A DNA stretch of 64,000 nucleotides from Acheta domesticus (Eukaryota; Arthropoda; Insecta; Orthoptera; Gryllidae), in the NCBI GenBank assembly GCA_031308135.1, contig JAHLJT010009419.1, forward strand, positions 179,832,739-179,896,738, written 5' to 3'. The notes beneath the pieces are model-generated. The model worked only from the letters and a program-made list of their open reading frames with translations, did no database searches and had not been told where the DNA came from. A program made the position numbers and the translations under genes. Below, piece by piece: positions 32,520 to 43,273 of this stretch (its first letter is position 1; the number at the start of each line of letters is the position of its first letter).

Positions 32520-33205
32520 TCTTCATTAAACTAAAAATAGCGATTTTTCATGAGTCACTTCTTTTTGCGTCGATGAATTGCGACTGTATATTTTCAAATT
32601 TTAAATCTATACATGAAAGTACAGGTGAATAATGGCTTTCAGTTACTTCTTTGAAAACAGAAGCCAAACCCAAATCTAACTACATGGATAAAAGCTTACA
32701 GAAGTGAGAAGTATCATTCACGCTACTGATGTGTACATTTAATTTCAGCAACTTAGCAGGTTTGCAACAAAGCCAACGTATAATTGCAATGATATGTGCG
32801 TCGGAGGACCTTGGATTTCATGTTTCGCCAGGGCCTTGCTTTGCTATTGGCATTGGTGCTTGTGTACTCTTGTGAGTAAGCAAAAGTTACGTGACCTCCC
32901 GGTCTGCTTCCCTAGCGGCTTCTCGTTAGCCTCCAGCTCCGCGATAGCTAGTTTACACGTGCGATTTCTCCGTTTTTTCTTCATATACCTGTCATCATTT
33001 CAACGAGACGATCCTGACAACATAGATGCTGCGTTTCAGTGTTTTCGCGTAGATTTGGATGGATGTTTGTGTTTCTTGTGGATCCATGAGATGTGTGATG
33101 ACCAGCACCTCGCCGTACCAGAGGTGCAAAGCAGAACTTTGAAGGCGAATCGAGTCAAATGCTATGTAGACAATTCAGGACATTTTGAACCTTTCTCGTA
33201 CTTTT
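32520..33205. other. Intronic DNA; 137-codon frame not supported as a gene
   Basis: The plus frame at 32794-33207 (MCVGGPWISCFARALLCYW...) is open in copy 1, but a one-base insertion in copy 2 shifts it near the C-terminus (..AFQCFSRRFGW). No domain recognised. It lies within the elongase intron. Confidence 0.5.
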
Positions 33206-33592
33206 AATAGATAAATATTGTTTATTTAGCCTTCTCGGCTATTTTTACATAAAATACATATTTACATATATTGCTTACATCTATAAGAATACTCTATTAC
33301 CTATTTACAAAATGATTTTTCTACTTTTATGTGTTTTATAATTTTTCTTTTAAATTCTTTAATTTGTTCACAGTTTTTTTATTTCTAATGGTAATTTATT
33401 ATATAATTCAATTCCTTTGTCAAATAGTCTATTTTTGCCTGTTCGGTTTTACTAAAATTAATTACTAAATGTTGTGCTTGTCTTGTTTCCCTTGTTGTTT
33501 TATCATTCACTCTTTGGATTTTGTTTACTAAATCTCCTGTTATTTGGTTTTTAATTAATTTAAAAAAATAGTGTCTTGTACTGAATTCTCCT
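33206..33592 (-). pseudogene. Non-LTR retrotransposon 3' end (CR1/Jockey-like relic)
   Basis: The minus strand reads FDKGIELYNKLPLEIK (the G..LYN.LP..IK motif common at the C-terminus of RT ORF2 in CR1/Jockey-type elements). After a one-base shift comes CEQIKEFKRKIIKHI..., then a stop, about 100 bp of 3' UTR and an AATAAACAATATTTATCTA end. This is a 5'-truncated insertion, which is usual for the class. The terminal part is repeated at 63928-64000 in copy 2. Confidence 0.75.
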
Positions 33593-33650
33593 TTTAATTT
33601 ACATAAATTTCATAGTGTCTAGCAAGTCTACCACTAGCATGTCTACCAAC

Positions 33651-33832
33651 ATAATGGGAGACAACAGTTCACTAGCGAGCCTAGTGACATGACCTGGAAA
33701 ATCGTCAACTAATTCAACATATTCGTAAGTAAACTACAAATATTTCAAACTAATACACTTCATGCTTGATATCACAGTGGTTATGACAGATCGGGCCACT
33801 AGGGTCGCTAGCGTCAAATGTCTCCCATTATA
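33651..33832. mobile_element. MITE of about 182 bp with ATAATGGGAGACA ends
   Basis: The left end ATAATGGGAGACAACAGTTC then ACTAGCGAGCCTAGTG is mirrored at the right (CACTAGGGTCGCTAGCG then TGTCTCCCATTAT). No ORF. A TA-type target site is possible, since the ends fall in A/TAATGG and CCATTA/T. Confidence 0.65.
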
Positions 33833-33956
33833 TCGCAGAGGGTCCTGTATTGTCTGTATAGTATTTGACCGAGCCTAGTGTCAAGTTTGGGGCGACGCTT
33901 GGAGCGCTGCGGGCTACGAGCCAGCATGGAGGCAAGGACACGGCATTGGCCGCCAA

Positions 33957-34060
33957 GATTGATTGATATTTCCTGACGCGTCAACTGCTAAGGTCATTCG
34001 TCCCGTAAGTGAAGTGCGTGCTTTATCGAGGGAGGCGGCGATGATCTTCGACCACTAGAT
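33957..34060 (+). repeat. Dispersed repeat with GATTGATT/GCGTCAACTGCTAAGG head, member 3
   Basis: GATTGATTGATATTTCCTGA, then CGCGTCAACTGCTAAGGTCA and GAGGGAGGCGGCGATGATCTT, matching the head of 4653-4165 (minus). Truncated after about 100 bp. Confidence 0.6.
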
Positions 34061-34278
34061 GGTGAGGTTACGACGACCTTCACGACGACTTGCGGGATTT
34101 TCAACAACAAAGCAATTTGTCAAGCATCGGAGGTCCAAAACAAAAGTTAGTCACTTTTCGTTTGGAGAGCACACAGGAAAGCCACTGACGTAACCAAAAC
34201 AAATTTTTGGACGATTACGATCCCTGGCTCGCATTAGGTTTCCAAATTTTTCTAAACAGCAATAGTATTCGTAAATGA

Positions 34279-34492
34279 AGTCGTAGGCTTCCGCGGCCAG
34301 AGTCATGTGGATGATCCTGGCTGTCCGGGTGACGCCGCGTCGAAGGCTGAGTTGCCGACGTTTCGACCATCTTATCGTGGTCTTCCGCAGGGCTGGATCC
34401 CTGGCAATCCAGCCCTGAGAAAGACCACGATAAGATGGTCAAAACGTCAGCAACACAGCCTTCGACGCGGCGTCACCCGGACAGCCAAGATC
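34279..34492 (-). mobile_element. Foldback retroelement, second member (inverted)
   Basis: Bounded by a 14 bp direct repeat AGTATTCGTAAATG (34265-34278 and about 34499-34512). It starts with the tail in reverse (CGTAGGCTTCCGCGGCC), then two palindromic arms: GGCTGTCCGGGTGACGCCGC, GACGTTTCGACCATC, and their inverse GATGGTCAAAACGTC and GCGGCGTCACCCGGACAGCC. The tail is on the opposite side from the 22682 member, so the element has a defined polarity and is inverted here. The hammerhead-like core is degenerate (CTGAGAAAG, AAAACGTC). Confidence 0.7.
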
Positions 34493-34512
34493 ATCCACAG
34501 TATTCGTAAATG

Positions 34513-34986
34513 GCTGTACTGCGCATGTCAAGTGTGTCTCTTTTCGTGTGACTCGCTCGCATCGAGTGCACAGGTATCTCGTGCGTACTCTACGTCGCTG
34601 AGTCGAGTGAAGACGTTCCAAGTAGCCCCACATGCACTTATACGCTCCCCCCCCACGCTTCGAGTTCCTATTGGGCGGCGCTACTGCCAGCAGAAAGCGC
34701 GCAGACGAGGAGGAGCGTGTATTGGAGGATCAGAAGGAACTGACGGAGTACGCAGAGACGTGATCGGCGGGCGAAAACCCTGCAACGCCCTCGAGTTAAT
34801 TCTTCCCGTCTTTTGGAGCACGCAAGCACCTGATTGTCGTTGAATGGTAACCTATCATTTCACTTGGCACAATCCCCTGGATCACAGAATAAACGTTCGG
34901 CTGGGAACGAAAATCTCCCGATTTGCTTTCTAGTCGTTCATTGCACCTTAAGACGCATTCCTACACATAATTAATGAGATACTTAC
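34513..34986. other. GC-richer intronic DNA, no gene
   Basis: No conserved ORF. A segment with AATAAACGTTCGGCTGGGAA near 34890 could be the tail of a retroelement, but no matching second end was seen. Confidence 0.35.
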
Positions 34987-35123
34987 CAATTGCAGAAGAG
35001 TCAAATATTTTTTCCACCACAAATACTTCTGATATTCAGCTCCCAAACCACTCAACAGGTAATATGAGTACATGACGACGTGAACAAAGCTGTTGATGAC
35101 ACCAAGGAGCGTGCCATGTCCAC
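34987..35123 (-). CDS. Very-long-chain fatty acid elongase, internal exon
   Basis: 137 bp exon, 46 codons with the split first Gly. The minus strand reads GGHGTLLGVINSFVHVVMYS, then YYLLSGLGAEYQKYLWWKKY and LTLLQL. The NSFVHVVMYSYY and QKYLWWKKYLT..Q blocks are hallmark conserved segments of ELO-family elongases. They comprise the H..MY.YY helix downstream of the HXXHH box and the WWK..LT.LQ loop. Acceptor ..CTTTCGCAG lies at 35124 and up, donor GTAAGT at 34986-34981. Phase 1 on entry and phase 0 on exit agree exactly with exons 41301-41406 and 30104-30286. Intron sizes are about 6.2 kb upstream and 4.7 kb downstream, both full of repeats. Confidence 0.95.
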
Positions 35124-36560
35124 CTGCGAAAGTACATAGTGTTCATTAATGTATGATTTACTTCGTAAGTATTATATAATAGGTCTCTTAAAAAGTAATT
35201 TAAAATATAATAATGACAATAAATATTCATAATAAATAACAATGATAAATGTAAAATAATTGTAAAATAGAACACACTCATATTGTGTGTAACAGTTATG
35301 TAAAGAGATAATAATTGTAATGCAAATTATCCAGTAACTTCTGAAAATCACTTTATTAATAAAATTGACTTTCTTATACCTACATAACCAGTAATGTAGT
35401 TCGAAACGTCGAATCTATTTATCTCAATGACATTGAACACCATTCGTAGCAATACTAAGAAGTTTTGGATTTTTTAAAAGTATTCCACCTTTTATTCATT
35501 AATGAATAACTTTCTCAAATTAAATAAATTCACAGAACGTAAAGAAGTCGTAGTACATAACATTTACAGTTAGTCTCAATTGGTGTTGTGCAGAAAGAGA
35601 TCAACATACAAAGTTATAAAAATTGATATTACAGGTTTTTATTGATTTTTTATTTCATAACAGGGTTATGAAAATTGATGTCATAAAATATTATAGACTG
35701 GTTTCTCTTGAAATAATACTGAACAATCCAAGTCAAAGATCTTCCCAACCCTCATTTGTCAACGATTGTCATCTGCGATTACAGAAATACAATATTTAAC
35801 AATACATTGCCTAAAGAGAAAAAATGTAAATGTTCGAATACTCTAAACACATTCAACGTGAGTTAATCCCATTCTGTATGGCACCATCCAGTTAACAAAA
35901 TGGTTTTGTTTTCTTTGTATAACATAAAACACCAAAGAATCTGTCTCTTGTAACAGTTCGTGTTGACGACCGCTTGGTCGGTGAAAGGTAAGGTAACCCC
36001 TGTGCAAAGCTTCGTCGGTACCTCAACCTTTTCCTAAGAAAATTCTATGTATTTTGAAGTTTTGTGTGAGCCTTCAAAAAGAGATGAAGTGATCTTGAAA
36101 CGTTGGCAATATTGATAAGGAACAAAATTGATATGTATAACTCGTTTTTGTGTTAATATATGTATCAAAAATATAAACCATTGGCTGTCAATAATAAAAA
36201 AACACCTGGACTAATCAGGTTAAATGGTATAGATGGTCTAGGAAATCACCAGCAGAATCTTAGATTAATTTAAATTATATGGTTGTATACAATTGAAATG
36301 ATGATAGGGTTTTATTAATATACACACCATGTAGTAAACACTTGACTTTCGAAATGATAAATCAAATGACACAATTGAACTAGTAGATCTTTGACAATCA
36401 TGATATAAAATCAAGTCATATGGAATAGGATACAAAGCGAATTCCCATCTTGGTTGTGTAATATTCTGGAACGCACTGTTCCTGGATTATAACTATAATA
36501 CAAAGGCGAGGCTTCCGGTAGAAGCTGCGATGACTAAGAAAAATAATCACAAAATTCATT
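35124..36560. other. Elongase intron, AT-rich, no gene
   Basis: No gene or clear element ends. Stems followed by GAAACGTCG (35375-35410) and GAAACGTTGGC (36080-36115) recall the foldback-element core. Confidence 0.4.
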
Positions 36561-36565
36561 TTAAA

Positions 36566-37564
36566 CCCTTGAATGCATGACTATTTTTACTTTCATGAAT
36601 GCATGACATGGGTCAATTTGACCCGGTCCGTCATATCTTGTATATTTTTAATTGAAAATCATTATAAAATGAAATAGGAATAATAAATACACTATAGTGT
36701 TATTCAATTAGAAACAGTGTTTGTTGATTGAGTTTAGAATTCACATATATTATTCCTATGATGTCAAATTTTACTTTCATGAGAGTGGACATAAGTGAGT
36801 ATTGAATGATCTGAACGTACATAACTTTTACATTCAAAACAAACAGTTGAATATTTTCTGTGTAGGACTTTTTTTGTAGGACATTTACTGCATCTTTTTC
36901 TCTTATTGTTGGCCAATGTACTAGGTTAACTGTTGTTTTTTTCTATCCCACATAGTGCTATGGAACTTCGTATGTTCTTCTAAAGAGGTTTGATTGTGCT
37001 CCTTTGCAGAATACATGGAAGGATATATTCCTTTGTCAAATCCATTAGAAATAAGTTTTCTGCTTCACTGATTGTTGAAAAAGTGGGATTCTTTTGGATG
37101 ATAATTACGTATGCATTTACAGCAGCGACATCTAGCATATTCATAAAGGAGGCAAAAATTCCATATCCTTGTTTGATGCTCGACTGTGCAAGTGCGCACT
37201 AATTTGTCAAGTGTAACGACGCCACTTTCGGTAGCATTGTAGAAATTAACAATTTCAGGCTATTTCTTTCGACATTCATTATAATATATTATATATTATT
37301 ATAATAATTATTAATAACAAAATACGATGTAATCATATATGGGTCATATACACCCATCTCATGCATTCTGAGGAGAGCAATATTAAACAACTTATGGACA
37401 CCGATCAAATAAGTAGAACATCGTAAAACTACCTTCTACGGATTTTGAATGACGAAAAAAAAAGATGTCTTCAACGGACACGACCGTCGGAAAAACCATT
37501 CCATCCAAAATATCAGTGTAAAATCTGATTTGGGTCAGATTGACCCATGTCATGCATTCAAGGG
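36566..37564 (-). mobile_element. piggyBac-superfamily element, 999 bp remnant
   Basis: Termini CCCTTGAATGCATGAC (36566-36581) and the exact inverse (37549-37564). An intact TTAA lies at 37565-37568, and the left site reads TTAAA with one base of drift. Subterminal GGGTCAAxxTGACCC motifs lie near both ends. The left end carries an internal duplication of the GAATGCATGAC motif. It lies in the elongase intron on the same strand as the gene. Confidence 0.85.
36789..37200 (-). pseudogene. piggyBac transposase C-terminal relic
   Basis: The minus strand from about 37165 reads GYGIFASFMNMLDVAAVNAY, VIIIQKNPTF, then LFLMDLTKEYILPCI. After a gap comes RCSKCPTKKVLHRK..CFEC (36912-36835). In piggyBac transposases the W..R.F..MLD.A..NAY block and the F...L..EL.. 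helix precede a C-terminal C..C...C..C zinc-binding domain, and this order is kept. The catalytic core is deleted, so the element is nonautonomous. The plus frame at 36990-37202 is a shadow. Confidence 0.8.
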
Positions 37565-37569
37565 TTAAA

Positions 37570-38070
37570 TATTTCACATAAAAAAGGATAACTAGTGTAC
37601 TGCAGCAATAAAAATGCTGTAGACGACTATGTGTAAAAGAGAGTCCAGAGCAGCACAAATTGGTTACTCTTGAGCGGAAGACGTGAACACTGAAGCTTAT
37701 TTCTTCCTCGTTGCATGTTGTCAGCAGTGGCGCTCTAAGTATGAGAGTTCAGTAGGTACGCGCAGTATGAGAATTAACGGAATAACATAACCAGATATTT
37801 AGATTTTTCAGTCAAAATCGAAACAGTTTCGTTGACTTTTTTATTTTTCTTTAGTTCCTGGGTATCAAATTAAACCATTTATACCTCTCACATGGTTGTA
37901 GGCTGCTTCATTCTCTATCAATTTATTCTGAATTCGAAATTAATTGTATAGATGCACACATATTGCTATAAAATTAGTTGGAAAAGCAACAGTAGAGAAA
38001 CATCAATTACGCGAGAGAATAATGCCTAGGGATCGCGAATACTAGCGCATCGAGTGGAGAGCCGCTCTCC
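37570..38070. other. Elongase intron, no gene
   Basis: AT-rich, with no recognisable ORF or repeat ends. Confidence 0.4.
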
Positions 38071-38078
38071 GTGACTGA

Positions 38079-38613
38079 CACGGTGTAAGAGATATAGGTG
38101 TGTTCACTCCCAGTCTCAAACTGAAGCTAATGTGAGGCTAGTTCTCACAGCTCTCGCTAAATAAGCGCTGCGAACGACTTGGGCATTTTTTGGGACAAGA
38201 TGGCTTGACAGTAGACTTGACTGATCTCTTCGTAGTAAAAACTTTATTCCGGAGTATGAAGTAAATTTAGAAGTTTCCAAAGTGAGTCAAAAATCAAGAT
38301 ATTAAAAAGAAATAGGTTGAAGTTTTCCCCAGAAAAGGAGAAAATTAAATGACAATGGTTATATTGCGTCAAGAATTTCAACAATGAAAATGTTATGCGA
38401 AATGTGGTAAGTACATATACCAATTATTCTCCTTACACCATCAGTTAATTATCAAATAGATACACAATCATTGTAAAATCATACACAATCAATCACCAAT
38501 GCCCAATCCTATCGTGCGCACCGTACGGATAAGCGAGGAACTAGCTTCAAACTGGCTTCAAACATTTTGCCCAAAAGGCGGCTAGTTGACGCACCTATAT
38601 ATCTTACACCGTG
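38079..38613. mobile_element. 535 bp TIR element with 8 bp target duplication
   Basis: It starts CACGGTGTAAGAGATATAGG and ends with its inverse, CCTATATATCTTACACCGTG (one mismatch in 22). It is flanked by the exact 8 bp direct repeat GTGACTGA (38071-38078 and 38614-38621). No transposase. Eight-base duplication and CA start fit hAT or P superfamily. The minus frame at 38509-38769 spans its right end and is not a gene. Confidence 0.9.
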
Positions 38614-38624
38614 GTGACTGACTA

Positions 38625-40610
38625 GATCTCCGCTGCGGATCCTATTCAGCTGCTCGGCGATGAAACTCAGTGAGTCAGCTCTTCGACTGGCGAATATTCG
38701 GGTGTCCTTGTCCGTTTCGGCCTTTCCACACCTCGTAGTCAGAACGTAATCTATTGTGCATCCAAACATTTGATTGCAGTACGGCGCCTTATGGAGTATT
38801 GCCCTCTCTTTCTATCCAATACAATTTTACATAAGACTCTCTTTCTACCGCAAGCTGTGTTGCCGATTCAGGAGGCTCGGGGTTATTCGACACGTCCATT
38901 TTGTTTCACGCGCAAATACTTAACAAGTTCATTCAACGATAGCTTCAGTTGTGTTAATCTTAGACAATTGAGTTTTTTACCAGTTATTCCCAGAACTCTT
39001 ATAAATGTGATGGTTATTTTGTAATTTAGTTTTATGGTTTAACTTCCATGAAATTAATTATAAATGATAGACAAATGCTTATTTCTACATTTTGACGTTC
39101 TTAAATTTTCACTATGCGAGAAACTTTTTTATTATTGCAGAAAAGCACAAACACCCAGCGGATGAAATAACAAGGGAAGTCCAAATTTTGATATGAGACT
39201 AACCACATTTCTGTATGAAGCATGGTTCTTGAGTTAGACGGTAATAAAAACAATATTTCGTGCGCTCCGAACGAACATTTCATGTCGTTAAGTGATCTTA
39301 AATACTTCTCAGCGATTCTCAAGAGGCGATGTGAAAGGAAAAATATAGTATTTATTATTGACTTTCACTTATTAAAAACAGTGAAATTCATTTAAACATA
39401 TATAAAAATGAATTAGAAATTTTACTGTTAATAATATTAATGCCAAAGACATTCAACCAGTAGTTGTCGCAAAATGTGCTTTCAAATGCAAATAGGTGAC
39501 GAATTATTAGCTGGGTGTTCGAAAAGAATATTACGCATTGTCCGCACAAACCCTTGCAGTATTTGATACCATCCATATCATCTCACCTTTGTGAATGTAT
39601 TTTCCCTTTATTTTACATGAAAAGGTGGATGTATTGGACGTATAAAATGACTTGGGACTAAAAATTAGTAATATTGACCTAGATATCGATGTCATTCGCG
39701 CAAAACAATTCAAGCCTCGTCAGTATGTGATGAATTAACAATGTTCCAACTGGACTTGGACTTGTTTTGCTATTGATATTTCAGTTTTAACTCTCATTTA
39801 AAGGCCTGTTTTTTAAATAATAATTCTAATAAAAATAATACATCTTTTTTATCAAAAATCTGTAATTTCTAACATTAAGCCATCTATTTAACATGTTTTG
39901 AAATTATTTCCGTTCAAGTGGTATTCAAGGTGCTGAACAAGCTGGCAAAATTTCATGTCAATCCAAGTATTCAGCACGGCGAGTGTTGCGTATAAGCGCC
40001 GCTGAGAAGTGACAACGCTGTTCTCCATAAGCTCTGTACTGCAATCAAATGCTTGGACGCTCTATAGGTCGAGGGAATGGCACATTCTGACGTCGGTGCT
40101 GAGTGGCGATCTCCGATCCGACATTCGCCTACCAAGTTCAGACAGAATTGTGATTGTTGTATTGCATGTGATTGGTCTAGTGGAATTTTGTCACGTTTAA
40201 GGAAGACTTTTTGTCTCGTACGTGCTTACCGTGTAGTTTTTGGACATTCTTTGGAGGGAGGATCTGGTTCGTCCTCTATGGAGATAACAAATTGCAAAGA
40301 GATTGTATAAAAAAGCAGTCTTTGTGGATTTTCTGGTCTCAGTGAAAGCGTAGCAAACTAAATGAATGTATTTGAGATCTTACTATATCAGAAATAACCA
40401 TTCAGTGCAGATTCTTAGACGTAACAAAGCAAGACGAACTCAGATGGGCACACACAGTAACTATGCGGGACTCAAGGCAAGGCTAGGGACACCCAGGACG
40501 ACAGAAGAAGCTTGTTCCGTGAAGCAGCGGGCGGGACCTGGACCAGAACGCCAAAAGATAGGACGACATGGAGAAGCCTACGGACCAACGCAAGACAGAC
40601 GGCGTCACCA
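38625..40610. other. Elongase intron, no gene
   Basis: AT-rich with a few GC-richer patches (40080-40280). No domain recognised in any frame. Confidence 0.4.
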
Positions 40611-40616
40611 ACCTAT

Positions 40617-40847
40617 ACTTCGGTTTTTCTTTCTTGGCGCACGGGGGTGTCAATAAAATGGAATATCTCACGGTATTTCGCGTCGTTCTCAGTTGTGTCG
40701 CCAGGGATCGCATGATCGCCCCAGCACTGCTCGATACAGTCGCGATCATGCGACTCCTAGCGGCACAACCAAGAACGATGCGAAATACCGTGAGATATTC
40801 CATTTTATTGACACTCCCTCCGTGCGCCAAGAAAGAAAAGCCGAAGT
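40617..40847. mobile_element. MITE, family A, best-preserved member
   Basis: Near-palindromic 231 bp: ACTTCGGTTTTTCTTTCTTG, GCGCACGGGGGTGTCA, AATGGAATATCTCACGGTAT, and the inverse at the right to CCGAAGT. It sits in TAT..ATA, compatible with a TA target duplication. The frames here are by-products of the palindrome. Confidence 0.8.
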
Positions 40848-41034
40848 ATAGCTGGCGTACGATGACGTGTGGCTGTATCATCTCTGCAGGGGGCAGGCAG
40901 GGGGCCTTTGCCCCTCTAGGGGATCTTTGTAGCCTAAATAAAGAAACAAATAAATACATAGATTCTTAATTCGCAGAAGTCATCTAAGGGGTCCCTCAAA
41001 TGAGTATGGTCATGTGTTTTTAATTCGGAAGAGA

Positions 41035-41195
41035 TCTGCATCGCGGTTCGCGGCCTCGGTTCGAAGGGTTCGAATCCCGCCTCGAGCGAATCTGCTGTCT
41101 CAGTTCGAAGGGTCGCGGGTTCGAATCCCGCCTCAAGCATGGATGTTTGTGTATGTTCGTGTTGTCCTTACGTGTTCTTCCCACAGTTCCACCTA
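41035..41195 (+). mobile_element. SINE fragment with two tRNA-like B boxes
   Basis: GGGTTCGAATCCCGCCTCGAG (41066 region) and, about 50 bp on, CGCGGGTTCGAATCCCGCC (41116-41134) are two Pol III B-box-like blocks. The latter is followed by a body (GTGTATGTTCGTGTTGTCCTT) resembling the SINE at 17762-17912. The first block looks like a local duplication of the head. Confidence 0.55.
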
Positions 41196-41300
41196 CAGTT
41201 GAAGCAATCACAGAGGTCGCAATATGACCAAGTTGTTAAAAAGTGGCCTAAAAATTGGGGGAAAAAAGCCCATTGAAACGCAGTTTTTTAGAAAACTCAC

Positions 41301-41406
41301 CTGGCAAGAAGCGCACCCCGATGTAGGAAGTAATAGGCATAAGAGTGTGATGCCAGAGGTGGAGTGCAGACACTTGGCGGGTCTTCTTTCTCAGCACCAT
41401 CGCCAC
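41301..41406 (-). CDS. Very-long-chain fatty acid elongase, exon with catalytic HXXHH box
   Basis: 106 bp, minus strand: VAMVLRKKTRQVSALHLWHH, then TLMPITSYIGVRFLP and the first base of a Gly codon. LRKK..QVS.LH..HH is the ELO-family signature, and HLWHH is the HXXHH motif essential for elongases. The donor GTGAG is at 41300-41296 and the acceptor (..GATTGCAG) at 41407 and up, with a weak pyrimidine tract. Joined to 34987-35123 it gives ..VRFLPGGHGT.., as in the family (KFLPGGHG/KFLAGGHG). Elongases of this type are usually about 270-350 residues, so about half the protein lies in 5' exons. I see none between here and the gap, and they may lie beyond the window or in unsequenced DNA. Confidence 0.93.
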
Positions 41407-41805
41407 CTGCAATCATGGGCCACCATCAGTTTAATTTGATCAGTTATCTTTGTCAAAAAACTGTATGAATCGTATGAGGGAGAAGTACAATCTGCGCACA
41501 TTTTCTTGAGCTGCAGAACCTCTTCCTCACTCTTTAACTATAAATAGTTGAATGATGAATGAAAGTACCAAAAATAGTGAGGTTAGAAACGCTTGAGAAC
41601 TTGATAGTTTCGCTCCCAACTTATTTGCAGCGGTAAACGAACTGCAGATTTGATTTAGTACTGCTATAATTATAGTAACCCAAACCCTTGGCTGTACTCC
41701 TTTCACAATAGGAAATTCAACAAAAAGTGCGCATAGTAAAGCTACATTTATGTTCAGAAGTAAAACAAGGGGCCATCTCAGCATTTGTACTATGGATCAA
41801 GGAGA

Positions 41806-42024
41806 CTATGGTCCGATTAAAATAAGTTGGTGATTGATAGTTGTGTGTTCTGAAGCTGTTGCTTCACACAATATGAGTATATGATTTGGTTACTTTTATA
41901 AGTATTTATTTGAAGAGTTGAATTTCATGTCCCGAGAACACATGTTCAGTGGTACGAAACCTGTCAACGTCGCTCCTTTTTATTCGTAACTGTCAATCAC
42001 TAACTTATTTTAATCGGACCATAG
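41806..42024. mobile_element. MITE, 219 bp, CTATGGTCCGATTAAAATAA ends
   Basis: Left CTATGGTCCGATTAAAATAA then GTTGGTGATTGATAG is mirrored at the right (CTGTCAATCACTAAC then TTATTTTAATCGGACCATAG), about 35 bp with two mismatches. Internal sequence is AT-rich without an ORF. No clear target duplication. Confidence 0.75.
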
Positions 42025-43167
42025 AGGAAAACCTGATCTAGAAGGGGCTGCACTACACACGGTGTAATGGAGCACCACACAAAAAGAGATGCCACAAACA
42101 CGTTTACGTCTTCCGGAATTATTGATTTTTGAAGAAAGTATGCTACAGTTCTGTAGTATTAGAAACGTTCTTGAATGTTCATATTGATTTACTATAAATG
42201 AGAATACCAAAATTTTGTTTCTTTTAACCAAATTCGATTATAGGAGTATTTATTTTATAGTCATTTCCTTTGTGAAGATCCTATGATATTCATTTTTATT
42301 TGAATAGAATTTTGTAGCTGGCTCTAGTTCATGCACCTTCTCATTATAAACAAGTTGAAGTCATAAAAGAATCATAATAATGACACATTTGCTTCTGTTT
42401 ATAACTCATTATTGTTATGAGCATAATTATATTAATGTAGATGATATTTTATCAAATTGTAAAATTTATTTGGATAAATATTGTATTTATTTTAAGTCTA
42501 ATGGAAAATATTTTCAATTTTACGATCACAAAATACGCGCGTTCTTCGTTGTAAAATATATCTGAACCAGCAGTTACCATTTCGTTTACGTGATAGAGTC
42601 AATTCGCGTTATGAGATGACATGATACTTCGATTTGGTAATGACACTTTCTGATTTTGGTTGAACTGGCGTATTCTCTGTGCTCGTTTAGGGATCCGTAA
42701 CAGGACCGTTATTTTGAAACAGGGCCATGCAATCGATGGCCTGCGGGCGATAGTTGAGTAAGGAACAATGACGTAATAATAACGGCAGCGATGACAAGAT
42801 TGCGTGGTAACTGCGGCATCGCGGAAGAAGTGTTGTACTGCGTCCCAGCACCGGCTCGCGCCCACCCCTCCCATTCCCCGGCTCCCCCCTTCCCCCCACC
42901 CCCGCCCCCAGCCCCACCAACTCCCGCCTCCGCCGCACGCCGCACGCGTGTACTACTGCGGGTGTCAACGAAGGACGGAAGCGACTTTAGCAAGTAGTTA
43001 ATCTTCCCTTGGCATTTCGTTCCCATACCAAGGTCGTACCCAGAGGGGCAGGAGTTGTTATTAGATTAGATTAGATTTATTTAAACTGCAATTGGGCATA
43101 ACCCGGCGGCAGCTAATTACAAAAACATAAATATACACAGCCTTTCAGTAACATAGAACACTAATAC

Positions 43168-43211
<44 letters not shown>

Positions 43212-43273
43212 CAACAACAATAAGAATAGTGTAATATAATCAGTAAATTATATACTAATTGTAGTAATAATAA
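42025..43273. other. No gene; CpG-rich patch and microsatellites up to the gap
   Basis: 42680-43030 is GC-rich with a C-rich run (42890-42920). 43060-43130 reads, on the minus strand, like the 3' end of a non-LTR element (AAATAAATCTAATCTAAT). (AAT)n/(AAC)n repeats at 43169-43222 precede the gap. Confidence 0.5.

Noticed and set aside
32794..33207. 137-codon plus frame (MCVGGPWISCFARALL...)
   Set aside because: Frameshifted in copy 2 and without a recognisable domain, inside an elongase intron.
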